This document shows, piece after piece, positions 16,828 to 25,078 of a stretch of DNA of 64,000 bases. Source of the stretch: Actinomycetes bacterium. Its GTDB lineage: Bacteria > Actinomycetota > Acidimicrobiia > Acidimicrobiales > Acidimicrobilacustridaceae. The DNA is taken from NCBI GenBank assembly GCA_029782145.1, contig JAKOVH010000016.1:434001-498000 (forward strand), in the 5' to 3' direction. Numbering within the stretch: the stretch's first letter is position 1; the number at the start of each line of letters is the position of its first letter. Position numbers and translations under genes: made by a program. The notes under the pieces are model-generated. The model was given only the letters and a program-made list of their open reading frames with translations, was not told where the DNA came from and searched no databases.

Positions 16828-18234
16828 GTGACCACTCCCGTGCGCGTCCGCTTCGCGCCCTCGCCCACCGGCTACCTCCACATCGGAGGGGCCCGCACCG
16901 CCCTGTTCAACTGGCTCTTCGCCCGCCAGCAGGGCGGCCAGTTCGTGCTGCGCATCGAGGACACCGACACCGAGCGCTCCCGGCCGGAGCTCATCGACGT
17001 GATCTTCCGGGCCCTCGAGTGGCTCGGCCTCGAGTGGGACGGCACGCCGGTCCACCAGTCCCAGCGCGGGCACCTCTACGCCGGCGCCATCGAGAAGCTC
17101 CTCGCCGACGGGGCCGCCTACTGGTGCGACTGCACCCCCGACGAGGTGAAGGCTCGGGCCGAGTCGCGCGGCGGCCGGCCCGGCTACGACGGCCACTGCC
17201 GCGACCGCGGGCTCGGACCCGGCGAGGGCCACGTGGTGCGCTTCCGGGTGCCCGACGAGGGCACCGTCGCCTTCGACGACGTCATCCGAGGCCGGGTCAG
17301 CTTCGAGAACGCCAACCTCGAGGACTTCGTCGTCCAGCGCTCCAACGGCTCGCCGATGTTCCACCTGGCCAACGCCGTCGACGACGCCGACCAGGGCATC
17401 ACCCACGTCGTGCGGGGCGAGGACCTCATCAACGTCACCCCCAAGGTGCTCCTGCTGCGCCAGGCGCTGGGCACTCCCGGTGAGCTCGCCTTCGCCCATC
17501 TGCCGCTGATCGTCAACGAGAAGCGCCAGAAGCTGTCCAAGCGCCGCGACGACGTCTCGGTCGGCGACTACATCGACCGCGGCTACCTCCCCGAGGCGAT
17601 GGTCAACTACCTGGCCACGCTCGGCTGGGGCCCGCCCGACGGCATCGAGATCCGGCCTCTGGCCGAGATCGTGCAGCTGTTCCGGCTCGAGGACGTCAAC
17701 GCCGCCGGCGCCTTCTTCGACGTGAAGAAGCTGCAGCACTTCAACGGCGAGTACATCCGCGACCTGTCGATCCCGCAGTTCGTCAGCCGCTCGACCCGGT
17801 GGCTGTACGACGAGGCCCCCTGGGCGCCGGAGCGCTTCGACGTGGCCACCTTCGAGGTGCTCGCCCCGCTGGTGCAGGAGCGGGTGAAGCTGCTCTCGGA
17901 GGTGCCCGGCTACGTCGACTTCGTCTTCCTCCCCGAGCCGCCCCTCGACGAGGCGTCGTGGGAGAAGGTGATGGGCAAGGCGCCCGAGCTGGCCGCGTCG
18001 GTGCTCGACCACGCCACCGAGCGGTTCGCGACCTGCGAGTGGGACGCCCCCACCTTGGAGGTGGCGCTGTTCTCCTACGCCGACGAGCACGGCGTGGCCA
18101 AGGGGAAGGTCCAGGCTCCCGTCCGGGTGGCCACCACCGGACGCACCGTCGGCCCGCCGCTGTTCGAGTCGCTCGAGGTGCTCGGCCGCGACGAGACGCT
18201 CCGGCGGATCGCCTCGGCCCGCGCCCGGCTCTGA
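16828..18234 (+). CDS. gltX: Glutamyl-tRNA synthetase (probably non-discriminating)
   Basis: 468 residues, class I synthetase. The HIGH-type motif (FAPSPTGYLHIGGARTA) is near residues 10-25, RIEDTD near 45, and the KMSKS-type motif KLSKR near 235. The anticodon-binding helical domain follows from about 320. It charges tRNA-Glu, and in actinomycetes without GlnRS also tRNA-Gln, whose Glu is then amidated by GatCAB; that is inference here. A tRNA-Gln gene lies 660 bases downstream. GTG start at 16828, leaderless. Confidence 0.97.
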   Translation: MTTPVRVRFAPSPTGYLHIGGARTALFNWLFARQQGGQFVLRIEDTDTERSRPELIDVIFRALEWLGLEWDGTPVHQSQRGHLYAGAIEKLLADGAAYWCDCTPDEVKARAESRGGRPGYDGHCRDRGLGPGEGHVVRFRVPDEGTVAFDDVIRGRVSFENANLEDFVVQRSNGSPMFHLANAVDDADQGITHVVRGEDLINVTPKVLLLRQALGTPGELAFAHLPLIVNEKRQKLSKRRDDVSVGDYIDRGYLPEAMVNYLATLGWGPPDGIEIRPLAEIVQLFRLEDVNAAGAFFDVKKLQHFNGEYIRDLSIPQFVSRSTRWLYDEAPWAPERFDVATFEVLAPLVQERVKLLSEVPGYVDFVFLPEPPLDEASWEKVMGKAPELAASVLDHATERFATCEWDAPTLEVALFSYADEHGVAKGKVQAPVRVATTGRTVGPPLFESLEVLGRDETLRRIASARARL

Positions 18235-18253
18235 GGCCCCCGGCCCGGCCCCG

Positions 18254-18847
18254 ATGCTGCGCTGGGCGGTCCGCCTCTCGCTGGCGGCGGTGGCGATCGT
18301 GGTCCTCTACATCGGCGTGACGTTCGCGCAGGTCTGGTGGGCGTCGAGGTCCGACGACACCACCCCGGCCTCGGCGGTGGTGGTCATGGGCGCGGCGCAG
18401 TGGAACGGCAAGCCGTCGCCCGTGCTGCAGAAGCGCCTCGACCACGCCGTCGAGCTCTATCGCCAGGGTGTCGCCCCGCTCATCGTCGTCACCGGCGGCA
18501 AGCAGACCGGCGACGCCGTCACCCAGGGGCTGAGCGGCTACCAGTACCTGCGCGACCAGGGCGTCCCCGACGACGCCATCAAGGTGGAGGTGCACGGCAC
18601 CAACAGCTACGAGGAGCTGTCGGCCTCGGCCCTCATCCTCTCCGACGCGGGGACCGGGGACGACGTGGTCATCGTCACCGACCCCTACCACGCCCTGCGG
18701 GCCCAGCAGATCGCCGACGAGGTGGGCCTGGCAGCGCACGTGTCGCCGACCGACAGCTCGGTCGGGTTGCGCCAGCTCGCCCGGGAGACCGTTGCGGTGT
18801 CGCTCGGGCGGATCATCGGCTACCGCCGCCTCGCCTCGTTCCGATGA
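18254..18847 (+). CDS. DUF218/YdcF-family membrane-anchored protein
   Basis: 197 residues. One N-terminal membrane segment (about 4-26) followed by a DUF218 (YdcF-like) Rossmann domain: VVVMGAAQWNGKPSPVLQKR, VTGGKQTGDAVTQGLSGYQYL, the acidic-polar NSYEE motif and VTDPYHALRA. The family includes SanA/ElyC-like envelope proteins; the precise reaction is unsettled. It lies 19 bases after gltX and probably shares its transcript. Confidence 0.85.
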   Translation: MLRWAVRLSLAAVAIVVLYIGVTFAQVWWASRSDDTTPASAVVVMGAAQWNGKPSPVLQKRLDHAVELYRQGVAPLIVVTGGKQTGDAVTQGLSGYQYLRDQGVPDDAIKVEVHGTNSYEELSASALILSDAGTGDDVVIVTDPYHALRAQQIADEVGLAAHVSPTDSSVGLRQLARETVAVSLGRIIGYRRLASFR

Positions 18848-18876
18848 GGGGTTGGTGCTGAGCCGGGCAGAGCCGA

Positions 18877-18882
18877 TACGAT
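18877..18882 (+). promoter_or_regulatory. -10 box of tRNA-Gln
   Basis: TACGAT, 11 bases before the mature tRNA 5' end. A loose TTGGTG lies 19 bases upstream as a possible -35. Confidence 0.45.
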
Positions 18883-18893
18883 CTACGTGCCCT

Positions 18894-18966
18894 TCGGGGG
18901 TAGTTCAACTGGCAGAACGCCTGACTCTGGATCAGGAGGTTGGGGGTTCGATCCCTCCCCCCCGAG
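18894..18966 (+). tRNA. tRNA-Gln (anticodon CUG)
   Basis: Complete cloverleaf: 7-bp acceptor (TCGGGGG with CCCCCGA), D stem GTTC/GAAC, anticodon stem CCTGA/TCAGG with loop CTCTGGA giving anticodon CTG, 5-base variable loop, T stem GGGGG/CCTCC with loop TTCGATC, discriminator G. It reads CAG codons. No CCA is fully encoded (CA, then A). A hairpin terminator follows. Confidence 0.95.
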
Positions 18967-18987
18967 CAACGAAGCACCGCAGGTCAC

Positions 18988-19020
18988 GGGCCGGATCCCT
19001 TCGAGGGTCCGGCCCTTCTG
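18988..19020 (+). terminator. Terminator after tRNA-Gln
   Basis: Stem GGGCCGGATCCC / GGGTCCGGCCC (one bulged base, TTCGA loop) followed by TTCTG. Placed 21 bases after the tRNA, in the right orientation. Confidence 0.65.
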
Positions 19021-19081
19021 CTGCACCGATGCCAATCGGTGCAGCGGAAGGTGACGCCGCCGGTGGCGGACCGAGGTGGGG

Positions 19082-21025
19082 CTACTCCGCCGGGAGGTCG
19101 TCCCATCTCACCAGGACGACGTCGACGGGTTCGACGATGCCCTTGAGCGCGAGCGTTCGCTCGCTCGACGCGGGGATCTCGCGCCGGCACGCAGCGACGG
19201 TGTCCGCACTGGCGATGACCTCGCCGGCACCGGCAGCTGCCGAGATGCGAGCGGCCCGCGTGACGGCCGACCCGAAGTAGTCGGCATCGCGGGCGGTCGC
19301 CGCGCCGACGTGGAGCCCGATGCGGACGCTGAGCGCGAAGCCGTGCTCGGCACGGTGGCGTGCGAGGGCGCGCTGGATGGCGATCGCGCAGTGGATGGCC
19401 TCGTCCGGGTCGCCGAACGCGACGAAGAACCCATCGCCCCCGTGCTTGACCTCCTCGCCGTGCCAGCGCTCGAACTCGGCTCGCAACGTGCGGTCGTGCC
19501 ACCGCAGCAGGGGCTCCCAGGCGGCATCGCCGATCACCTCGGAGAGTCGCGTCGACTCGACGATGTCGGAGAACAGGAAGGTGCGGGTTGTTCGGGTTCC
19601 CTCTGGCTTCGGGCGAGCGACGTCCACGTCGACGGCGACGCCGAACTCCTGGACGAGGCGACCGGCGGCCTTGAGCTCGAGCCGCGCGCCGGCGTCGTCT
19701 CCGTCGGCGGTCAGGGCCCGGGCGAGCAGGACCCGTGTCTGGGCCGCTTCGTACGGGGCCTCGACCTCGCTCCACAGGCGGACTCCGTCTCGGAGCGCGA
19801 TGATCGCTGCCTCTGTGTCGCCGCGATGGAGCGACAGCTCCCCTCGTGCGACCGCTGCTGCGGCGGCCGGTCCCCGGGTGCCCAGCCGTCGGGCCATCTC
19901 CTCGAGCTCCGCGAGGCCTTCGGCAGCAGCGTGTTCGTCGCCCACCGCTACGCAGGCGGCGACGTACACGGGGAGCAGGAAGACCCGGCGCTCTCGGGCG
20001 ACGAACCCGGGGTCGGCGAGCGAGCGGCGGAGGCACCGCACCGCCGCCCTGGCGTCTCCCTGCGCCAACAGCAAGCGAGCGCGTCCCGGCTGGCCGTCGT
20101 CGCCCAGGGCGATGGCCTCGGCGAGCGCTTCCTCAGCACCGTCGAGGTCGCCGCGGCGCACCCGGATCTCCACCAGCTCGCTGTACCCCCAACCTGCGCT
20201 GTAGCGGTTGATGGCCAGCAGCTCCTCGCAGGCTCGCAGGACCCGCTCCTCCGCCTCGGCGAGATGGCCGTGGAGGCGGTTGATCTCACCCTGGTGGAAC
20301 CGGCACAAGCCCGTGTACCCGGCGATGGATTCGCGCTCGCAGTACCGGGCCGACACCCTGGTCCATTCGGTGGCCCGCTCCCAGTCACAGAGCGCCCGGC
20401 ACACCGAGATCACCGCGCAGTACACGTAGCCGGCGTGCACTGGTGCGACCCCGGGCCGCATGGCCAGCGCTGCCGCCTCGTCGACCAGCGGGAGCACCTC
20501 GCTGACCGCACCGGCGGTGGCCGCCACGTGGGCCAGCCCCTGGACTGCCATGGCCTCCATGCCCGGGCTGCCCACCCGTCGAGCGATCGAGCGCGCTTCG
20601 AGGAGCGCCGCCTGCGCCCCCTCGAGGTCGCCACCCGCCATCAGCGTGAAGCCCAGCGACCACTGCGCCTGCGCGTGCTCGGCGCACTCCGGCGCATCGA
20701 CCAGGTAGTCCGTGGCTCGTACGTAGCAGGCGAGGGCCACCGCTGCGTCGAGCATCATCGCGTGATGGCGGGCCTGCTCCAACGCCATCCGCGCCGCACC
20801 TGCCATCTCGCCGGCGGCGGTGAAGGCCGTCTCCGCTCGTTCGAGGGCGATCAAGAACCCACCGGGATCGCTCTCCCAGCGACACGACCACGCAAGCCGC
20901 TCGAGGTCGTCGGCCCCGAGCTGCTGCGCGGCATCAGCGTCGTGCAGCGCGGACCGAGCCACGGCCCACTGGCTCTGAGCGAATGCGGCCCGGGCCTGCT
21001 CGAGGAGCGCCTCGCGCGTCGACAC
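19082..21025 (-). CDS. TPR-repeat protein with C-terminal class III nucleotidyl cyclase domain
   Basis: 647 residues. Residues 1-450 are helical TPR-like repeats rich in Ala (for example RAAFAQSQWAVARSALHDADAA). The cyclase domain (about 465-645) has FSDIVESTRLSEVIGD with the first metal Asp, and the VKHGGDGFFVAFGDPDEA hairpin with the second. In the segment that normally reads VNxAARI it has AVTRAARIS: the Arg is kept but the Asn is Thr (codon acg, checked in the DNA). It may make cAMP at low rate or only bind nucleotide. GTG start at 21025; a palindrome lies 10 bases upstream. Confidence 0.88.
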   Translation of the reverse strand: MSTREALLEQARAAFAQSQWAVARSALHDADAAQQLGADDLERLAWSCRWESDPGGFLIALERAETAFTAAGEMAGAARMALEQARHHAMMLDAAVALACYVRATDYLVDAPECAEHAQAQWSLGFTLMAGGDLEGAQAALLEARSIARRVGSPGMEAMAVQGLAHVAATAGAVSEVLPLVDEAAALAMRPGVAPVHAGYVYCAVISVCRALCDWERATEWTRVSARYCERESIAGYTGLCRFHQGEINRLHGHLAEAEERVLRACEELLAINRYSAGWGYSELVEIRVRRGDLDGAEEALAEAIALGDDGQPGRARLLLAQGDARAAVRCLRRSLADPGFVARERRVFLLPVYVAACVAVGDEHAAAEGLAELEEMARRLGTRGPAAAAAVARGELSLHRGDTEAAIIALRDGVRLWSEVEAPYEAAQTRVLLARALTADGDDAGARLELKAAGRLVQEFGVAVDVDVARPKPEGTRTTRTFLFSDIVESTRLSEVIGDAAWEPLLRWHDRTLRAEFERWHGEEVKHGGDGFFVAFGDPDEAIHCAIAIQRALARHRAEHGFALSVRIGLHVGAATARDADYFGSAVTRAARISAAAGAGEVIASADTVAACRREIPASSERTLALKGIVEPVDVVLVRWDDLPAE

Positions 21026-21034
21026 GCCGCGAGT

Positions 21035-21053
21035 CTGACATGCGAGATGTCAG
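21035..21053. promoter_or_regulatory. Candidate operator upstream of the cyclase gene
   Basis: Perfect inverted repeat CTGACAT-GCGAG-ATGTCAG (7-bp arms, 5-base spacer), 10 bases before the cyclase start codon in the gap shared with the divergent radical SAM gene. Confidence 0.5.
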
Positions 21054-21249
21054 CCCAACAGGGGCTCGCAATCGGTTCGTCAGGTTCCTGGTGCAACCCG
21101 CGGTGGCGGTGGCCCCGCGAGGGCCCGGCCTCGGCGGAGACGTCGTCGTCGGGAGTCGCTGTGCGGATCGCCGGAGCACCAGGGCTGTCCCTCCCCTAGC
21201 GTGTGGGCCGAGTCGCGGGTTCGCACCGGTCGGCGACGGGGGGTCGTCC

Positions 21250-22377
21250 ATGTCGGTCAACGTTGCCCTGGGCGGAGGGGAAGTGCTCATCGAGCCGGTG
21301 CTCGATGTGGAGCTGGCCAACCGCTGCAACGCCGACTGCTACTTCTGTCCTCGCGACCAGACCCCTCACCAGGGGCTGATGACCGAAGAGGTCTTCGAGC
21401 AGACGTTGGCCCGTGCCGTGGAGTTCCGGGAGCAGCTGGCGGCACGCGGCAACATCACCGACATCATCGTGAGCCTGTGCGGCCTGGGCGAGCCGCTGGT
21501 GAACCCCCTCGCCCCGCAGTGCGCTCGGGCGGTGAAGGACGCAGGGTTCACCTGCGTGGTGTCATCGAACGCCTCGCTCCTCGACGAGCGGCGCGGGCAG
21601 GCGCTGCTCGAGGCCGGGGTCGACAGCGTCTGGTTGAACGTGGGCGACATCGGCGAGGCCTACGAGGAGGTCTACAAGCTCCCGTGGGCGCGCACCCGCG
21701 ACAACGTGGTGCGCTTCGCCGAGATGTCCCAGGGCCGGTGCGACACCAACATCGTCCTGGTCGACTTCCGTCAGGACCCGTCCCACACCGAGGCGTTGAA
21801 GCGCTATTGGCGCGAGCAGGGCGTTCGCCGGTTCATGGAGTACGGCGTCAACAACCGGGGTGGCGCGCTCTTCGTCGACCACATGCAGTTCGACGCGCTC
21901 CCGCAGTCGCGCGAGGCCCGGCGCCTGGTCGACGAGCGGGGTGGACGGCTGGTGTGCGCCACCCCGTTCATCTACGTCTTCATCGGTTACGACGGCAACT
22001 ACTACCTGTGCGCGGCGGACTGGAAGAAGGAGAAGTCGTTCGGCTCGGTGTTCGACCACGCCATCCTCGAGCTCTCACGCGGCAAGCTCGAGCACGTCCT
22101 CGCTCGCAGCGCGGTGTGCCGCACCTGCAACATCGATCCGCTGAACCACCTGGCGAGCGAGATGCGCGCCGCCGAGCTGTACGGGCTGAAGGGCTTCGAC
22201 GCCGGTGCTCGGGCCGGCGAGATGGTGGCCAGCAGCCGGTCGATCGAGGAGTGCCTGGAGAAGCTGGTGCCGGGGGTCACCACCGACCTCCCCGACCTCC
22301 CAGACCTCCCGAACCCGCCCGTCGAGCCGCCGCCGCGCACGTACCTCCCGCTCCTCACCCCCAGAACCACTCGCTGA
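21250..22377 (+). CDS. Radical SAM enzyme with C-terminal SPASM-like domain
   Basis: 375 residues from the ATG at 21250. The CX3CX2C motif CNADCYFC near residue 25 binds the S-adenosylmethionine [4Fe-4S] cluster; the barrel continues through VVSSNASLLDE. The C-terminal half has a SPASM-like Cys set (CATPF, YYLCAADW, CRTCN) for an auxiliary cluster. Substrate unknown; no precursor peptide is evident next to it. The last 30 residues are Pro-rich with a short DLP repeat. A TAGCGT box lies at 21197-21202. The 3' end overlaps the convergent toxin gene by 23 bases. The frame is open further upstream, but similarity starts at this ATG. Confidence 0.88.
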   Translation: MSVNVALGGGEVLIEPVLDVELANRCNADCYFCPRDQTPHQGLMTEEVFEQTLARAVEFREQLAARGNITDIIVSLCGLGEPLVNPLAPQCARAVKDAGFTCVVSSNASLLDERRGQALLEAGVDSVWLNVGDIGEAYEEVYKLPWARTRDNVVRFAEMSQGRCDTNIVLVDFRQDPSHTEALKRYWREQGVRRFMEYGVNNRGGALFVDHMQFDALPQSREARRLVDERGGRLVCATPFIYVFIGYDGNYYLCAADWKKEKSFGSVFDHAILELSRGKLEHVLARSAVCRTCNIDPLNHLASEMRAAELYGLKGFDAGARAGEMVASSRSIEECLEKLVPGVTTDLPDLPDLPNPPVEPPPRTYLPLLTPRTTR

Positions 22378-22891
22378 ACGGCCGGCGGGCCAGCAGGTGG
22401 GCCCGGCTGCGCGTGGTGGCGGGGAACCAGGCGAGCTCGCGGCCGGCCCCGTGCGGCGCCTCGGCCGACCGGCACCGCACGCCGCGCAGCCCGCTGGAAC
22501 GCACGGCCGCTCCGATCTCCTGGCACGTCTCGTGCCCCACCGTCTCGCCGGCGTCGTCGAGGGGATAGGTCGCCGGCAGGCCCGCCGCCGCCACGCCGTC
22601 GGGGCTGTGCACGTCGGCCACCGTCTGGCGGTCGGGGAGGGTGGCGGCGGCCAGGTGCGGACCGGCGTCGTCGTCGAGGTCCTCCGGTTCGTAGGGCCAG
22701 CCGGCGATGAACCGGTCGAGGTTGAGGCGGGCGGTGACGACGTCCTCGTTGAGGTAGAGCGTCCGCCACGACTGCGGAGGGTTCCACCGCCCGCCCGCGA
22801 CCTTCGCGAAGGAGTCGTCGAGCGGGTCGTCCCAGGCCGCCTCACAGATCCGGTACCACACGTGGCGGTTCGGGAGCTGCTCGTGGATCAC
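22355..22891 (-). CDS. RES-domain toxin
   Basis: 178 residues of the RES family; studied members (MbcT, PrsT-like) degrade or modify NAD+. Visible features are VWYRICEAAW near the N-terminus, GGRWNPP, LYLNEDVVTARLNLDRF and a C-terminal Ser-bearing GVRCRSAEAP segment. The Glu usual in the ALxE segment is not obvious here, so activity is uncertain. The GTG at 22891 overlaps the antitoxin stop (GTGA), the typical antitoxin-first order. The 3' end overlaps the radical SAM gene tail to tail. Confidence 0.82.
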   Translation of the reverse strand: MIHEQLPNRHVWYRICEAAWDDPLDDSFAKVAGGRWNPPQSWRTLYLNEDVVTARLNLDRFIAGWPYEPEDLDDDAGPHLAAATLPDRQTVADVHSPDGVAAAGLPATYPLDDAGETVGHETCQEIGAAVRSSGLRGVRCRSAEAPHGAGRELAWFPATTRSRAHLLARRPFSEWFWG

Positions 22892-23313
22892 GCGTGGGCG
22901 TCGGTGAAGGCGAACATCTGGCGGGTGAGCCGCAGCGCCTCGTGGCTGTGGCCGGCCGAGACGAGCTCCACGAGGCTCGACTGGCCGAGGCGATCGGCCC
23001 GGCGGCGGACCACGGCCGGGATCCGCTCTCGTTTGAGGTAGCGCTCGAGCAGGTCGGTCACGGCCTCGACGTCGGCCACCTGCTCCGCCCGGTCGGGCGG
23101 CACGCCGTCGCGGAGCCACTTCGACACCGCCTGGCGGGAGACACCGAAGAGCGCCCCGAGCTCGGCGCGTGACAGCATCCACAGGCGCATGACGCGCTCC
23201 AGCCGTCGACCGCTGAGCCGGCGCTCGAGCTCGTCGGCCAGCTGCGCGACCCACCTGTCGTCGTGCTCGGCGAGCAACCGTGCGGCTGCCTCGCGCGGAC
23301 GTGGCACGGTCAT
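22888..23313 (-). CDS. Xre/MbcA/ParS-type antitoxin
   Basis: 141 residues from the ATG at 23313, which has a perfect AGGAGG ribosome site 7 bases upstream; the longer frame to 23373 is not needed. It has a helix-turn-helix (LSRAELGALFGVSRQAVSKWLRDG, about 50-72) and a C-terminal helical toxin-binding region (VELVSAGHSHEALRLTRQMF). It would neutralise the RES toxin encoded next and repress the shared promoter. GCAACC repeats lie upstream. Confidence 0.87.
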   Translation of the reverse strand: MTVPRPREAAARLLAEHDDRWVAQLADELERRLSGRRLERVMRLWMLSRAELGALFGVSRQAVSKWLRDGVPPDRAEQVADVEAVTDLLERYLKRERIPAVVRRRADRLGQSSLVELVSAGHSHEALRLTRQMFAFTDAHA

Positions 23314-23352
23314 GGCGGCTCCTCCTGGGCTCTGCTTCGCACGCTCCGTACG

Positions 23353-23386
23353 GCAACCATCGCGCAACCGCAACCGGACCGCAACC
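23353..23386. promoter_or_regulatory. GCAACC repeat cluster, candidate antitoxin operator
   Basis: GCAACC occurs at 23353, 23364, 23370 and 23381: two pairs, each spaced 11 bases (one helical turn), 6 bases between pairs. A reverse copy GGTTGC is at 23444-23449. The cluster lies 40-73 bases upstream of the antitoxin start, in the gap shared with the divergent DUF222 gene. Confidence 0.5.
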
Positions 23387-23480
23387 TTCGCACGGCATCG
23401 ATGGGGACACCGTGGATTCCGCCAACGGTTTTCTGCGGTTTCCGGTTGCAGTACGAACGCGTGCGCGCTACGGTGGCGGC

Positions 23481-24995
23481 ATGTCGGAGGGGGCGGCCAG
23501 GTCGGTCGTGGAGGGGTTGGCGAGGGCGATCGACGAGCTCGAGCTGCCCGCCCACGGGGAGACCATCGCCCAGGCGCGGCACCTCGCCGACCTCCTGCAG
23601 GCGAGGATCGCCGAGGCCGAGGCGGAGTGGAACGCCCGGGGCTGCCCGGAGGTGGAGGGTTTCTCCAACCTCGTGGCCTTCGAACGTCACCGGTGCGGGC
23701 TGACCCTCACCGATGCTCGCCGGGCCGAGCGCCGGGCGAGGCGGCTCACCGCCTGGCCGCTGCTCGCTCGAGCGTGGCGGGCCGGCTGCATCACCGGCAC
23801 CCAGGTCGAGCTGGTGTGCGCCGTGGTGCCCGATCGTCACGTGGAACGCCTCGGCACCGACGTGGCCGGGTTGGTCGACGAGATCGAGCCGTTGTCGGCC
23901 TTGGCCACCAAGCAGGCGCTCGAGCGCCGGGTGGCTGTCGCCGACGCGCACGCCGAGAGGGAGGCGGTCGAGGAGGGGCGCGAGCCGCCGGTCACGCCAC
24001 CGCCGGATCGAGAGCTGTCCGCGTCGAGGTCCATCGACGACGCGCTGTTCGTGCAGGGCCACGTCGATCGCGACGGCGCCGCCTACGTCGAGAAGGCGTT
24101 GGCCGCCGCGGCCCGGCCCGATGGCCCCGGCGAGCGGCGCAGCCCCAAGGAACGCCGCGCCGACGCGCTGGTCGACATCTGCCGCGCCTACCTCGAGTCG
24201 CTGGAGAACCCCGACGGGAAGCGCAGCACCGAACGGCTCACCATCTGCGCCGACATCGTCACGCTGTACCGGGCGTGGCTGCGCGGGGCCGGGGTGCGTA
24301 CCGCCGATGAGCTCGAGGACTTCTTCGAGGACCACCCCGACCTGGGCGCGCTCGACCGGGGCCTCTTCCTCGACGCCTTCGACCACACCACCGGCACCGC
24401 TCGCACTCTCGACGGCAGCCCCGTCACCGACGCCCTGGTCGCCGCCGTCGCCGCCGCCGGGGCCATGGAGCTGCTGCTCAGCGCCGAGGGGCGGATCCTC
24501 CACCTGGGGCGCACCGTCCGGCTGTTCTCCCAGGCCCAGCGCCGCGCCATCCTCGCCCGCGACCAGGGCTGTCGCAGCCCCGGGTGCGCCGCACCCGTCG
24601 AACGGTGCGACGTCCACCACGTCACCCCGTGGGAGGCTGGCGGGCGAACCGACATCACCAACGGCGTGGCCAAGTGCCGGCGCTGCCACCTCGACCACCA
24701 TCGGCGCGGCATCCGCGACCACCTCGACGCCGACGGCACCTACACCCTCGTGGCCCCCGACGGAACGAGACGGGTCACCCGGCCACCGGGGTGGAGCGAA
24801 CCACGTGCCTGCCTTCCGCTGGCCACCACCTCCCGGGCCGCTCCCGAAGCGGTCCACGGCGCCCCGGTGTTCGGCCGCCGCTGCGGCTGCAGCTGCTCAG
24901 CCCACCCCGACCCGGTGGAACGAGCCGAGATGGAGGAGGCGAGGCGGCTCGTGCTCGAACGCATCCGCCAGCTCCAGCTCGAACGCGGCGCCTGA
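23481..24995 (+). CDS. DUF222-HNH endonuclease-domain protein (13E12 type)
   Basis: 504 residues. The N-terminal two thirds are DUF222 (VEGFSNLVAFERHRCGLT, ARRAERRARRLTAWPLLA). The HNH domain (about 365-420) is complete: CRSPGCAAPVERCDVHHVTPWE, then NGVAKCRRCHLDHH with two Cys pairs and catalytic His. These proteins are numerous in actinomycetes (13E12 repeat proteins of mycobacteria) and are linked to mobile or integration sites; biological role unclear. The ATG at 23481 follows TACGGT (23469-23474) by 6 bases and is probably leaderless; the frame is open to 23280 but overlaps the antitoxin. Confidence 0.9.
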   Translation: MSEGAARSVVEGLARAIDELELPAHGETIAQARHLADLLQARIAEAEAEWNARGCPEVEGFSNLVAFERHRCGLTLTDARRAERRARRLTAWPLLARAWRAGCITGTQVELVCAVVPDRHVERLGTDVAGLVDEIEPLSALATKQALERRVAVADAHAEREAVEEGREPPVTPPPDRELSASRSIDDALFVQGHVDRDGAAYVEKALAAAARPDGPGERRSPKERRADALVDICRAYLESLENPDGKRSTERLTICADIVTLYRAWLRGAGVRTADELEDFFEDHPDLGALDRGLFLDAFDHTTGTARTLDGSPVTDALVAAVAAAGAMELLLSAEGRILHLGRTVRLFSQAQRRAILARDQGCRSPGCAAPVERCDVHHVTPWEAGGRTDITNGVAKCRRCHLDHHRRGIRDHLDADGTYTLVAPDGTRRVTRPPGWSEPRACLPLATTSRAAPEAVHGAPVFGRRCGCSCSAHPDPVERAEMEEARRLVLERIRQLQLERGA

Positions 24996-25078
24996 GCACC
25001 GGACCCGACGGCCGGCGACCGTCGACCGTCGGCGTCGTCGCTCACATGAGCGGAGCCCTCCTCAGGTCTGCGCGCTCA

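Noticed and set aside
18894..18966. Attachment site of an integrated element at tRNA-Gln
   Set aside because: No integrase and no second copy of the tRNA 3' end noticed within the window.
19076..21199. 707-codon open frame antisense to the cyclase gene
   Set aside because: Typical GC-rich shadow frame; the minus strand encodes recognisable TPR and cyclase motifs, while this frame has none.
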